Below, piece after piece: positions 6,909 through 15,862 of a stretch of 64,000 nt of DNA; positions within the stretch are counted from its first letter, which is position 1; each line of letters begins with the position of its first letter. The position numbers were made by a program, and so were the translations under genes. The DNA comes from Phytohabitans sp036906915 (GTDB lineage Bacteria; Actinomycetota; Actinomycetes; Mycobacteriales; Micromonosporaceae), in assembly GCF_036906915.1 (NCBI RefSeq), contig NZ_JBAKHX010000015.1:48419-112418 (forward strand). Direction: 5' to 3'. Under the pieces are notes generated by a model. It did not search any database, was not told the origin of the DNA, and saw nothing but the letters and a program-made list of their open reading frames with translations.

Positions 6909-9668
6909 TCACGGATCTGTACCCGCGTCGATCGCCGTGATCGCGTCCTGTACCTGGAGCACGTGCGGGTCGTTGAACTCCTTCAACGTCGCCACCGCCG
7001 CGGCCCACACGCCCCGCGCGAGGGCGGCGTGTCCGGCCCGGTGCAGCGTGCGCCCCACGTCGGCGAAGACCAGCGCCTCCAGCCGCCGGTTGGCCTGCCG
7101 CCGGTACGTCGAGGCGGCCCGTCGGAAGGCGCGCAGCGCGTCCCGGTGCCGGCGCAGCGCGGTGTACGCCTTGCCGAGGTGGTGCTGGTTCATGGCCTCG
7201 GTGTTGGCGTCGCCGATCTCACGGTTGATCTCCTCGGCCCGGTGGTGGCAGGCGATGGCCCGGTCGTGGTCGCCGCCCGCGGACAGCGCGACCCCGAGGT
7301 TGTCGAGGTTGAGCGCGCGGCCGCGGTCGTAGCCGACGGCCTCGCACCGCTCCAGGGCCAGCTCCGCGTAGCGCCGCGCGGCCAGGTGATCGCCCCGGTC
7401 GGCGAACATCAGCCCAAGGTTGCCCAGCGCCATGGTCTCGCCGCGCCCATGGCCGGCGTCCCGGAAACAGTCCAGCGCCCGCCGCACGTTCTCGATCGCC
7501 GCGTCCGGATCGCCCTTGAGGTAGTACATCGAGCCGAGCGCGTTGCGCACATACCCCTCCCCGACCCGCTCACCGGCCGCCACGGCGGCGCGCACCGCCA
7601 CCTCGTGCAGCTCGATGGCGTCCCGCCACGCGATGCGCCGGTCGAAGAACGTGGCGAACGCCGTCACGATCCGCCACGCGTGCCCGCCCCAGCCGTTCGC
7701 GGCGGCCCACGACACCACCGCGCGCAGCGTGTCGTACTCCCGCTCGAACCAGGCCATCGCCGCCCCCGAGTCCGGGAAGTGCGGCGGCGTCACCCGCGGC
7801 TCGTACGGCGCCACGAAGTCGCGCCGCCGGTGCGGCAGCAGGTGGCTGTCGGCGTGCACGGCGGCGTGCAGGTACCAGTCCATGACCCGGCCGACCGCCG
7901 CCTGCCGCTGCGCGGGCGTGTCGTGCCGCGCGGCCTGCTCGGTCGCGTACCAGCGGATCAGGTCGTGCAGCTCGTACCGCTGCGGCCGCGGCTCGCGCAC
8001 CAGGTGGGCGGAGACGAGCTGCCCCAGCGCCTGCCGAGCCAGCCGCACCGGCACGCCGGCCAGCGCCGCCGCCGCGTCCAGCCCGATGTCGCCTGCCGGG
8101 TGCAACCCCAGCTTGCGGAACATGGCGGCCGCCGCGTCGCCGAGTGCCCGGTACGACCAGGACAGCGCGGCCCACAGGTCGGCGTGCGGGTCACCGCCGC
8201 CCGCGAGGTCGGCCGACACGTCACCGAACACGTCGAAGCGCACCCGCTCGTCGACCAGCGCCTGCACCACCTCGGTAAGCCCGCCGACGCCCTGTGCCCG
8301 CTCGGCGACGATCGCCAGGGCGAGCGGCAGCCCGTCGCACAGCTCGACGAGGCGGGTGGCGGCGCCGCGCTCGGCGGCGACCCGGTCCCGGCCGAACGCG
8401 GCGGCCAGCAGCGACAGCGCCTCGCGCGGCTGCAGCGGCCCCAGCGTCACCCGGTGCGCACCGTCTCGGATGGACAGGCCACCGAGCCGGTTGCGGCTGG
8501 TGACGATCACGAGGCTGTCGCCGCCGGGCAGCAGCGGCCGGACCTGGTCCTCGTCGCGGGCGTTGTCGAGCAGCAGCAGGACCCGGCGGCCGGCGAGCGT
8601 GCCGCGCAGCAGGGCCGCGCGTTCCTCGACATTCGGCGGGATCACGTCGTTGCGCACGCCCAGCCCGCGCAGCAGCGTCTCGACCGCCGACGACGTCGAG
8701 ACCGGCTCGCCCGGGCCGTGGCCGCGCAGGTTGAGGTAGAGCTGCACGTCCGGGTACACGGGCGCCATCTGGTGCGCCCAGTGCACGGCGAGCGTCGTCT
8801 TGCCGATGCCGGGCGCGCCGTCGATCGCGACCACGTGGGTGAGCCGCCGGCCGTCCCCGTCCATCAGCGGGCGCAGCGCGTCGAGGTGCGCCAGCTCGGC
8901 TCGGCGGCTGAAGTGCGCCACGTCGTGCGGCAGCTGCCGGGTGGCGGTCACCAGCGGCGAGGCCGCGCCGTCGAGCAGTACCCGCTGGTGCGTGCGCTGC
9001 AGCGCCTCGCCCGGCTCGATGCCGAGGTCGTCGACGAGGATGGCGCGCACCCGCCGGTACGCCTCCAGGGCCTCGGCGCGCCGGCCCGAGCGGTGCAGCG
9101 CGTCGATCAACCGCAACCACAGCGACTCGCGGGTCGGGTACTGGCGGGTCAGGTCGCGCAGCTCCGGCACGAGAGCGCCGGGGTTGCCCGTCTCCAGGTC
9201 CAGGTCGATCCGGCGCTCGGTGGCGGCGAACCACTCCTCGCGCAGCCTCGGCACCACCTCCCGGTCCAGCCAGCTCGACTCGACGCCGGCGAACGGCTGC
9301 CCGCGCCACAGCGCCAGCGCCGACCGCAGGGAGCCCGGCTCCGTCATCAGCTCGCGGAAACGCCACAGGTCGATCCGGTCCGGCGGCACCCTCAGCCGGT
9401 ACCCGCCCGGCGTGGTCTCGATGACGCCGTGTCCGAGCAGCCGGCGCAGCCGGGCCACGTAGGTGTGCACGGTCGCGCGGGCGTGCACGGGCATCCGCTC
9501 GGGCCACAGCCGCTCGGCGAGCGTGTCCGCCGTCACCGACCGGCCGACCGAGGCCAGCAGGGACGCCAGCAGCACCCGCATCTGCCCCGCCGGCACCGAC
9601 ACGGGACTGTCGCCCGCGTGGATCTCCCACGGCCCCAGTACCAGGAAACTTACGTCGCGCCCGCTCAT
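6909..9668 (-). CDS. AfsR/SARP-type regulator (BTAD, NB-ARC, TPR)
   Basis: 919 aa with the same architecture as the regulator at 2014-5337. An N-terminal winged helix (FLVLGPWEIHAGDSPV) is followed by the BTAD (AYRRVRAILVDDLGIEPGEALQ), an NB-ARC ATPase with Walker A DGAPGIGKTTLAVHW and LLLLDNARDEDQVRPLLPGG, and C-terminal TPRs (repeated ALGNLGLMFADRGDHLAARRYAE-type helices). It begins at ATG 9668 (MSGRDVSFLVLG). It is likely a pathway-specific or global activator whose ATPase state gates DNA binding. Its only obvious operon partner is the DUF1772 protein downstream. It is a paralogue rather than a recent duplicate: the two differ throughout. Confidence 0.9.
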   Translation of the reverse strand: MSGRDVSFLVLGPWEIHAGDSPVSVPAGQMRVLLASLLASVGRSVTADTLAERLWPERMPVHARATVHTYVARLRRLLGHGVIETTPGGYRLRVPPDRIDLWRFRELMTEPGSLRSALALWRGQPFAGVESSWLDREVVPRLREEWFAATERRIDLDLETGNPGALVPELRDLTRQYPTRESLWLRLIDALHRSGRRAEALEAYRRVRAILVDDLGIEPGEALQRTHQRVLLDGAASPLVTATRQLPHDVAHFSRRAELAHLDALRPLMDGDGRRLTHVVAIDGAPGIGKTTLAVHWAHQMAPVYPDVQLYLNLRGHGPGEPVSTSSAVETLLRGLGVRNDVIPPNVEERAALLRGTLAGRRVLLLLDNARDEDQVRPLLPGGDSLVIVTSRNRLGGLSIRDGAHRVTLGPLQPREALSLLAAAFGRDRVAAERGAATRLVELCDGLPLALAIVAERAQGVGGLTEVVQALVDERVRFDVFGDVSADLAGGGDPHADLWAALSWSYRALGDAAAAMFRKLGLHPAGDIGLDAAAALAGVPVRLARQALGQLVSAHLVREPRPQRYELHDLIRWYATEQAARHDTPAQRQAAVGRVMDWYLHAAVHADSHLLPHRRRDFVAPYEPRVTPPHFPDSGAAMAWFEREYDTLRAVVSWAAANGWGGHAWRIVTAFATFFDRRIAWRDAIELHEVAVRAAVAAGERVGEGYVRNALGSMYYLKGDPDAAIENVRRALDCFRDAGHGRGETMALGNLGLMFADRGDHLAARRYAELALERCEAVGYDRGRALNLDNLGVALSAGGDHDRAIACHHRAEEINREIGDANTEAMNQHHLGKAYTALRRHRDALRAFRRAASTYRRQANRRLEALVFADVGRTLHRAGHAALARGVWAAAVATLKEFNDPHVLQVQDAITAIDAGTDP

Positions 9669-9699
9669 CGTCCCCCCGAGGTGAAGCGCTCACGCTCAG

Positions 9700-9831
9700 T
9701 CAAGCACGGGGACCGCACACAAATGCGCATACATCAACGGCGGGCGTCACCCCGTGCTCGGTGCCTGCCTTCGAACCCGCCACCGCGAGCCGGATCACCC
9801 GCTTGATGATCAGCGCCGGCACCGTGGCATC
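9700..9831 (-). other. possible short coding remnant in a divergent gap
   Basis: In the 165-base gap between the divergent SARP-like regulator and the ATPase gene, the minus strand reads as a coherent stretch with G/C-rich third positions (TVPALIIKRVIRLAVAG, then SKAGTEHGVTPAVD). It ends at a TGA near 9700. It has no good start and no recognised family. It may be the 3' end of a lost gene. Promoters for both flanking genes must also lie here, but I see no clear -10/-35 pair. Confidence 0.25.
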
Positions 9832-9833
9832 CC

Positions 9834-12800
9834 GTGTCAACGGGTCGAATGTCGGTCGGTGTGGATACCGTCTGGGGTGTGCTGATCGGACGCGACCATC
9901 CCGCCGCGGTGCTTGGCGCCGAGATCAGCCGGGCGGGCGGCAGCCACGGCGGCCTGGTCCTGGTCACGGGCGAGGCCGGCATCGGCAAGACCACGCTGGT
10001 CACCCGCGCGGTCGAGCAGGCGCGCGGGTCCGGCGCGCTGGTGCTCAGTGGCGCCTGCTGGGATTCCGGCAGCGCCCCGGGGTACTGGCCGTGGACCCAG
10101 GTGGTGCGCGGGCTGCGCCGCGGTGCCACCCCCGACGAGTGGGCAGCCGCCGAAGAGGCGGCCGGCAGCGGCCTCGCGGTGCTGCTCGGCGACGCGCCGG
10201 CCGGGGAGGCGCCCGACGGCTTCCTGCTCTACGACGCGGTGACCAGCGCGCTCGTGGCGGTGTCCCAGCATCGACCGGTCGTCGTCGTGCTCGACGACCT
10301 GCACTGGGCCGACACAGCTTCGCTGCGGCTGCTGGAGTTCGCGGCGCAACACACCTGGTTCGAGCGGCTGCTGTTGATCGGCACCTACCGAGACGCCGAG
10401 GTCGAGGCGGCCGAGCACCCGGTGCGGCCGCTGCTGATGCCGCTGGTCACACGGGCCACCACCGTGTCGCTGACCGGCCTGACGCGCGACGAGGTGGGCG
10501 CGCTGATGGCGCAGACCGTCGGCCGGCAGCCCGACGACGACCTGGTCACCGAGGTGCACCGGCGCACCGGGGGCAATCCGTTCTTCGTCGAGCAGACCGC
10601 CCGGCTGTGGCACAGCGGTGGCACCGTCACCGCGATCGCCCCCGGGGTGCGCGACGCGCTACGCCGCCGGCTGTCGCTGCTGCCGCCGCCGGTCGCCGAG
10701 GTGCTCGCCACCGCGGCGGTGCTCGGGCGCGAGTTTCACCGGCAGGTGCTGGCCGCCACCGCCTCGGCACCGGTGGCACACACCGACCGGCTGCTCGACC
10801 AGGCCGTCGCGGCGCGGCTGGTGGTGGCGCTGGGCGGTGGCCGGTTCGCGTTCGCGCACGACCTGGTGCGCGAGACGCTGTACGGCGAGCTCGACGAGGC
10901 GGCGGCCCGCGACCGGCACGCCGCCGTGGTGCGTGCCGTCGACCGCTCACCCGCCCTGGCCGCCGACCTGCTCCCCGCCGACCTGGCCCGGCACGCCTAC
11001 CTGGCCGGCGACGACCTGCCCGCCGACAAGGTCGTCGACCTGCTGCTCGCCGCCGCCTGCGACGCCGGCAGCCGGATGGCCACCGAGGAGGGGATCGGGC
11101 ACCACCGCCGGGCATACGAGCGCGCCGCCAAGATCGACCCGCGCCGCCGGGTGCAGATCGCCCTGCACATGGTCTCCGACCTGCACCACAACGACCTCAC
11201 CGGCTTCCTGCCGACGATCGAGGAGGCCACCGCTCTCGCCCGCCAGATCGGTGACACGCACCTGCTGGCCCGGGTGGCGCTCACCCTGCACCGGATCGGC
11301 TCACCCACCGCCTCGCCGGAGGTCACCCTCGGCCTGCTCCGCGAGGTGCACCGGGCGCTGGTCGGGCAGGACGCCACCGATCCGCCCGACCGCCTGGTGC
11401 CCGACCTCGCGCTCCGGCTCGGCGAGGCGGCCCGCCGCACCGGCGACGACGAGGCGCTCGGCCTCTCGCTGTGGGCACGGCACGATGCCATCTGGGGGCC
11501 GGGCACCGCCGTCGAGCGGGCCGCGCTCACCGAGGAGCTGATGGACGTCGCCCGCCGCCTGTCCGATCGCGGCATGGAGTACTTCGCTGCCTCGTTCCGG
11601 TGGGTGGCGCTGCTGGAGCGGGGCGACCCGGCCTACCTCGACCAGTACCGGGCGTTCCTCGCTCTGACCGCTCGCGAGGGTCGGCCGCGCTCGGCGTTCG
11701 CGTCCGCCGTCGACACCAGCATCATCGCCACCATGACCGGCCGATTCGCCGACGCCGAGGCCGCCCTCGACAAGGCTGTCACGTCGTTCGCCGAGCACAG
11801 CCACCCGCAGTTCCAGTTCGTCGCCGGGCACCTGCGCTGGGCGGCATGGCTGCGCCAGGGCCGGTTCGACGATCTCGCCGCGCTGCACCCTGGGCTGGTC
11901 GAGGCCGGGCACCCGCAGGCTGACCTGCTCGCCGGCACCGTGGCCGCTTACTGCGGTGACACGAGCACCGCCCTCGCGCAGCTGACCTCCGTGATCGCCA
12001 GCGGCAAGGAGCCTCCGCGCGAGTTCACGCCGCTGTGGCTGCGCTTCCAGGCACAGGCCGCGGCGGCAAGCGACGATGAGGCGCTGCGCGAGCGGGCCCG
12101 CGCGGCACTCGAGCCCTACCGCGGCGAGTGGCTCGTCTCGCTGTACGGGTGCGACGTCAGCGGCCCCGCCGACCTGTGGCTGGCGCTGCTCGACGCCGCG
12201 TCCGGCCGGCACGACGAGGCGGTCGCCGGCCTCACCGCCGCGTACGAGTCCGCCGACCGGCTCCAGTCCCGCCCCTGGTCCGTCGAGGCCCGTGCCCACC
12301 TGGCTCGCGTCCTGCTCGACCGCGACGCTCCCGGCGACGCGAAGGCCGCCGCGACGCTGATCGACGACGTCGAGAGCGAGGCCGCCGAGATGGGGATGCG
12401 GCACGTGGTCGACCGCGTGCGGCGGCTGCGCACCGAGGCACCCGCCCCCGCGTCCAACGAGTTCCGCCGTGACGGCGCGGTGTGGTCGCTGCGATACGCG
12501 GGCACGCACGCCCACATGCCCGACGCGAAGGGCCTGCACGACCTGCACCACCTGCTTGGCCACCCGGGCACCGACATCCCGGCCGTGCTCCTGCTCAGCC
12601 CCGAGGGTGGCGCGGTGGCCGTCGCGGTCGGCCGGATGGGCGGCGACGAGATCCTCGACGACGAGGCCAAGGCGCGCTACAAGCGGCGCCTGGGCGAGCT
12701 CGACGACGAGATCGACCGGGCGGCGGCACGCGGCGACGACTCGCGGGCGGCGGCGTTGGACCGCGAGCGGCAGGCGCTGATCGACGAGCTGCGAGCGGCG

Positions 12801-12998
12801 GCCGGGCTCGGCGGGCGCAGCCGCCGCTTCGGCGACGAGGCCGAACGCGCCCGCAAGACGGTGACCGCCCGCATCCGCGACACGCTGCGCCGCCTAGACC
12901 AGGTCCACCCCGAGCTGGCGGCCCACCTCCGCGAATCGATCTCCACCGGCGCTACCTGCGCCTACCACCCGCCAGCCCCGACGCAATGGCGCCTCTAA
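9834..12998 (+). CDS. large AAA/STAND ATPase with TPR-like region
   Basis: Up to 1054 aa. It starts with an AAA-type ATPase module: Walker A GEAGIGKT at residues 46-53 and Walker B VVVLDDLHWAD, in the style of LAL/CyaC regulators. A helical TPR-like middle follows. The C-terminus has no LuxR helix-turn-helix. It carries instead a charged, partly coiled-coil region (KRRLGELDDEIDRAAARGD) and a basic domain (RRFGDEAERARKTVTARI) ending in CAYHPPAP. This tail is shared by other actinomycete ATPases that often sit among regulators, so a sensory or signalling role is likely. Starts at GTG 9834, ATG 9849 or GTG 9879 are all possible. Confidence 0.75.
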   Translation: MSTGRMSVGVDTVWGVLIGRDHPAAVLGAEISRAGGSHGGLVLVTGEAGIGKTTLVTRAVEQARGSGALVLSGACWDSGSAPGYWPWTQVVRGLRRGATPDEWAAAEEAAGSGLAVLLGDAPAGEAPDGFLLYDAVTSALVAVSQHRPVVVVLDDLHWADTASLRLLEFAAQHTWFERLLLIGTYRDAEVEAAEHPVRPLLMPLVTRATTVSLTGLTRDEVGALMAQTVGRQPDDDLVTEVHRRTGGNPFFVEQTARLWHSGGTVTAIAPGVRDALRRRLSLLPPPVAEVLATAAVLGREFHRQVLAATASAPVAHTDRLLDQAVAARLVVALGGGRFAFAHDLVRETLYGELDEAAARDRHAAVVRAVDRSPALAADLLPADLARHAYLAGDDLPADKVVDLLLAAACDAGSRMATEEGIGHHRRAYERAAKIDPRRRVQIALHMVSDLHHNDLTGFLPTIEEATALARQIGDTHLLARVALTLHRIGSPTASPEVTLGLLREVHRALVGQDATDPPDRLVPDLALRLGEAARRTGDDEALGLSLWARHDAIWGPGTAVERAALTEELMDVARRLSDRGMEYFAASFRWVALLERGDPAYLDQYRAFLALTAREGRPRSAFASAVDTSIIATMTGRFADAEAALDKAVTSFAEHSHPQFQFVAGHLRWAAWLRQGRFDDLAALHPGLVEAGHPQADLLAGTVAAYCGDTSTALAQLTSVIASGKEPPREFTPLWLRFQAQAAAASDDEALRERARAALEPYRGEWLVSLYGCDVSGPADLWLALLDAASGRHDEAVAGLTAAYESADRLQSRPWSVEARAHLARVLLDRDAPGDAKAAATLIDDVESEAAEMGMRHVVDRVRRLRTEAPAPASNEFRRDGAVWSLRYAGTHAHMPDAKGLHDLHHLLGHPGTDIPAVLLLSPEGGAVAVAVGRMGGDEILDDEAKARYKRRLGELDDEIDRAAARGDDSRAAALDRERQALIDELRAAAGLGGRSRRFGDEAERARKTVTARIRDTLRRLDQVHPELAAHLRESISTGATCAYHPPAPTQWRL

Positions 12999-13037
12999 AG
13001 ACGCCTCGCGGCAAGGGGAAAGATCAAGAAATATTGA

Positions 13038-13350
13038 GCTGCCGCGACGCCCGTCGTGGGCTAGTCCGTCGCTCCCGCAGCCTCACCCTCCGCGTTCCCA
13101 CGACCCACCCAGGCACGTAGGCCGGTAAGGCCGGCGGGGCGGGGGTTCTATGAACAAGACTTTGCTCTGCTTCCGTATAGGAAACAGTCCGCGTCCGCAA
13201 AGCGGGCGCCGGGTGTTTCCTCCATGGAAGCAGAGCAAAGCACGCCGGGACCGCACCCCACCTCGGACCCCGCCCGCTGGGTCGATTGTGGACCGCGCAG
13301 GGCGAGGCCGCGGGAGCGACGGCCTAGCCCACGACGGACGCCGCGGCAGC
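13038..13350. repeat. 313-bp MITE-like nested inverted-repeat element
   Basis: The ends form a ~41-bp inverted repeat with three mismatches: 13038-13078 starts GCTGCCGCGACGCCCGTCG and 13310-13350 ends CGCCGCGGCAGC. The similarity continues inward to about 13110 and 13277. At the centre is a perfect 15-bp stem (13160-13174 CTTTGCTCTGCTTCC with 13226-13240). Inside that is a 7-bp stem (13180-13186 GGAAACA with 13214-13220) and then a CCGC-AAA-GCGG hairpin. The whole could fold into one long cruciform. It fills the space between two convergent genes and has no coding capacity of its own. A miniature inverted-repeat transposable element or a family-specific intergenic palindrome is likely. No target-site duplication was clear. 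Confidence 0.6.
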
Positions 13351-13364
13351 CCAACCCCGAATCA

Positions 13365-13874
13365 TTACCGCCCAGGCTCGGAAATCAGCGTCAAGGCCCA
13401 CCGGCGCATGGCCGAGTCGGGCGCTGCCGCGCAGTACCGGCGGAACAGCTCCCGGCTCTCCTCGCGCCGGATCCCGCCCGCCATGACCGGCGCGGCGAAC
13501 CACGGCGCGTCCGGGCTCTGTCGCCAGCTCGCAGCGATCACCGCCCCGCCGTCACTCGGCGACTCCAGCGCGTAGTAGACCTCGCGCACGCCGAGCGCCA
13601 TCGCCGCGCCCAGGCACATCACGCACGGCTCCAGCGTCACCGCCAGCCGCGGCGGATGCGGCCGGTGCCCGAAGCCCAGCACCTCGTCGGCCTCGATCAT
13701 CGCCAGCAGGTCGGCGTGCACCAGGCGCCGCCCGCGCGCCTTCTCCTGGGTGTACGCCCGCCCGACGACCTCGTCGCCGAGCACCACGACCGCCCCGATC
13801 GGCTGTTCGCCCGCCGCCAGCCCTGCCTCGGCGACCGCCAGGACCTCCCCCACCATCTCCTCCGGCGTCACCAC
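13365..13874 (-). CDS. cytidine/guanine-deaminase-fold nucleoside deaminase
   Basis: 169 aa of the zinc-dependent CMP/dCMP deaminase fold. The zinc site is visible as a VHADLL segment and, about 40 residues later, EPCVMCLGAAM (PCxxC). The usual motif is HxE, whose glutamate shuttles protons in hydrolytic deamination. Here the position reads HAD, so aspartate replaces glutamate. That may mark a subfamily or reduced activity. It opens with GTG codons at 13874/13871. The substrate cannot be told; guanine, cytosine or a tRNA adenosine are candidates. It is divergent from htpG. Confidence 0.8.
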   Translation of the reverse strand: MVTPEEMVGEVLAVAEAGLAAGEQPIGAVVVLGDEVVGRAYTQEKARGRRLVHADLLAMIEADEVLGFGHRPHPPRLAVTLEPCVMCLGAAMALGVREVYYALESPSDGGAVIAASWRQSPDAPWFAAPVMAGGIRREESRELFRRYCAAAPDSAMRRWALTLISEPGR

Positions 13875-13942
13875 CCGAATCTACGCCGGCCAGCGGCCGG
13901 TATTCTTTCCGGCGGAATTCGACCGTGCGGAAAGGGGTCTCG

Positions 13943-15787
13943 GTGAGCAGGGAAACGCTGGAGTTTCAGGCGGAGACGCGGCAGCTCCTGCACTTGATGG
14001 TCCATTCGATCTACTCGAACAAGGACATCTTCCTGCGCGAGCTGATCTCCAATGCCTCCGACGCGCTCGACAAGGTCCGGCTGGCGTCTTTGATCAATAA
14101 GGAGCTGCAGGTCGACACCTCGGACCTGCACATCGCGATCGACGTCGACAAGGACAAGCGCACGCTGACCGTCCGCGACAACGGCATCGGCATGACCCAC
14201 GACGAGGTCGTCACGCTCATCGGCACGATCGCCAAGTCGGGCACCGCCGAGCTGTTGCGCAAGCTGCGCGAGACGCCGGAGGGCGCGGCGCAGGAGTTGA
14301 TCGGGCAGTTCGGCGTCGGCTTCTACTCGACCTTCATGGTCGCCGATCGGGTGACGCTGGTGACCAGGAAGGCCGGCGAGAGCCAGGGCACCTTCTGGGA
14401 GTCGACCGGCGAGGGCACCTACGAGATCGAGTCCCTCGACGAGGCGCCGCAGGGTACGTCGGTGACGCTCCACCTCAAGCCGGAGGACCGTGACGACCAA
14501 CTGTTCGACTACACCGCGGAGTGGAAGATCAAGGAGGTCGTCAAGCGGTACTCGGACTTCATCGCGTGGCCGATCCGCATGGACGGCGAGGAGCAGCCGC
14601 TCAATTCGATGAAGGCGCTCTGGGCACGGCCCCGCAGCGAGGTCAGCGACGACGAGTACCACGAGTTCTACAAGCACGTCAGCCACGACTGGACTGATCC
14701 GCTCGAAACGGTCCACATGAAGGGCGAGGGCACTTTCGAATACGAGGCCCTGCTCTTCGTACCGGCCCGCGCGCCCTTCGACCTCTTCTCCCGCGACGGC
14801 AAGCGCGGCGTACAGCTGTACGTCAAGCGGGTGTTCATCATGGACGACTGCGAGGCGTTGATCCCGCAGTACCTGCGCTTCGTCAAGGGTGTCGTCGACG
14901 CGCACGACCTGTCGCTCAACATCTCCCGCGAGATCCTGCAGCAGGACCGCCACATCCAGGTGGTCCGCCGCCGGCTGGTGAAGAAGATCCTGGCCACGCT
15001 GAAGGACCTCAAGGCCGCCGACGCCGAGAAGTACGGCTCGTTCTGGTCCGAGTTCGGCCGGGTGCTCAAGGAGGGCCTGCTCGAAGACCCGGACAACCGC
15101 GAGCAGCTGCTCGACCTGATGCTCGTGCCCTCGACCGCCGCCGAGTCGACATCGCTGCGCGAGTACGTCGAACGGATGAAGGACGGTCAGAAGGACATCT
15201 ACTACATGACCGGCGAGTCGCGCGCGATGGTCGAGCACTCGCCGCACCTGGAGGCGTTCCTCGCCAAGGGCTACGAGGTGCTCGTCCTGACCGACCCCGT
15301 CGACGAGGTGTGGGTCGAGCAGGTGACCGAATTCGAGGGCAAACCCCTACAGTCGGTGGCGAAGGGCAAGGTCGACCTCGACGGGTCGGAGCCTCCCGAG
15401 GAGCAGGCGGCCGACTTCGCGGCGCTGCTGTCGTGGCTGGGCGAGAAGCTACGGGACGACGTCAAGGAGGTACGGCTGTCGACCCGGCTGACCACCTCGG
15501 CCACCTGCGTCGTGGGCGACGAGCACGACATCACCCCGACGCTTTCGAAGATGTACCGGGCGATGGGGCAGGAGTTGCCGCGCACCAAGCGGATCCTGGA
15601 GCTCAACCCGGGCCACCCCCTCGTCACCGGGCTGCGCGCCGCACACGAGGCCAACGCGGACGACCCGGCGCTCGCCGAGGCCGCCGAGCTGCTCTACGGC
15701 ATGGCCGTGCTCGCCGAGGGCGGCGAGCTCGCCGACCCGCCTCGCTTCACGCGCCTCCTCGCCGACCGCCTGGCCCGCTCCCTCTAG
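13943..15787 (+). CDS. htpG: molecular chaperone HtpG (bacterial Hsp90)
   Basis: 614 aa, the expected length. The N-terminal GHKL ATPase domain shows the Hsp90 signatures YSNKDIFLRELISNASDALDK, DNGIGMTHDEV and GQFGVGFYS. The middle domain contains the conserved SLNISREILQQ segment with its catalytic-loop arginine, and the C-terminal dimerisation domain follows. It acts as an ATP-driven cytosolic foldase. The start is set at GTG 13943 (MSRETLEFQAETRQ) because AAAGGGG lies five bases upstream; a GTG at 13925 would add six residues. It is a housekeeping stress gene with no obvious operon partner. A hairpin overlaps its stop codon. Confidence 0.97.
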   Translation: MSRETLEFQAETRQLLHLMVHSIYSNKDIFLRELISNASDALDKVRLASLINKELQVDTSDLHIAIDVDKDKRTLTVRDNGIGMTHDEVVTLIGTIAKSGTAELLRKLRETPEGAAQELIGQFGVGFYSTFMVADRVTLVTRKAGESQGTFWESTGEGTYEIESLDEAPQGTSVTLHLKPEDRDDQLFDYTAEWKIKEVVKRYSDFIAWPIRMDGEEQPLNSMKALWARPRSEVSDDEYHEFYKHVSHDWTDPLETVHMKGEGTFEYEALLFVPARAPFDLFSRDGKRGVQLYVKRVFIMDDCEALIPQYLRFVKGVVDAHDLSLNISREILQQDRHIQVVRRRLVKKILATLKDLKAADAEKYGSFWSEFGRVLKEGLLEDPDNREQLLDLMLVPSTAAESTSLREYVERMKDGQKDIYYMTGESRAMVEHSPHLEAFLAKGYEVLVLTDPVDEVWVEQVTEFEGKPLQSVAKGKVDLDGSEPPEEQAADFAALLSWLGEKLRDDVKEVRLSTRLTTSATCVVGDEHDITPTLSKMYRAMGQELPRTKRILELNPGHPLVTGLRAAHEANADDPALAEAAELLYGMAVLAEGGELADPPRFTRLLADRLARSL

Positions 15788-15808
15788 GCCCTGGCTTGAG
15801 GGAGCGGG
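15774..15808. terminator. hairpin over the htpG stop codon
   Basis: A perfect 10-bp inverted repeat (CCCGCTCCCT at 15774-15783, AGGGAGCGGG at 15799-15808) with a 15-base loop spans the htpG stop. It lies between the convergent htpG and GH5 genes. It lacks a U-run, which is common for actinomycete terminators. Confidence 0.5.
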
Positions 15809-15862
15809 TGGCGTAGTAGCCGGGCAGCCAGCCGGCGGTGGCGTCCGCGTGGTGCGGGGCCG

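Noticed and set aside
9765..9790. A TTCGAA sequence with partly paired flanks, like a tRNA T-arm
   Set aside because: No acceptor stem, anticodon arm or D-arm can be folded around it on either strand.
6438..9806. A very long plus-strand open frame (over 1100 codons) opposite the second SARP-like regulator
   Set aside because: It is a GC-rich antisense shadow: His/Arg/Pro-rich sequence with no domain, while the minus strand has clear BTAD, NB-ARC and TPR motifs.
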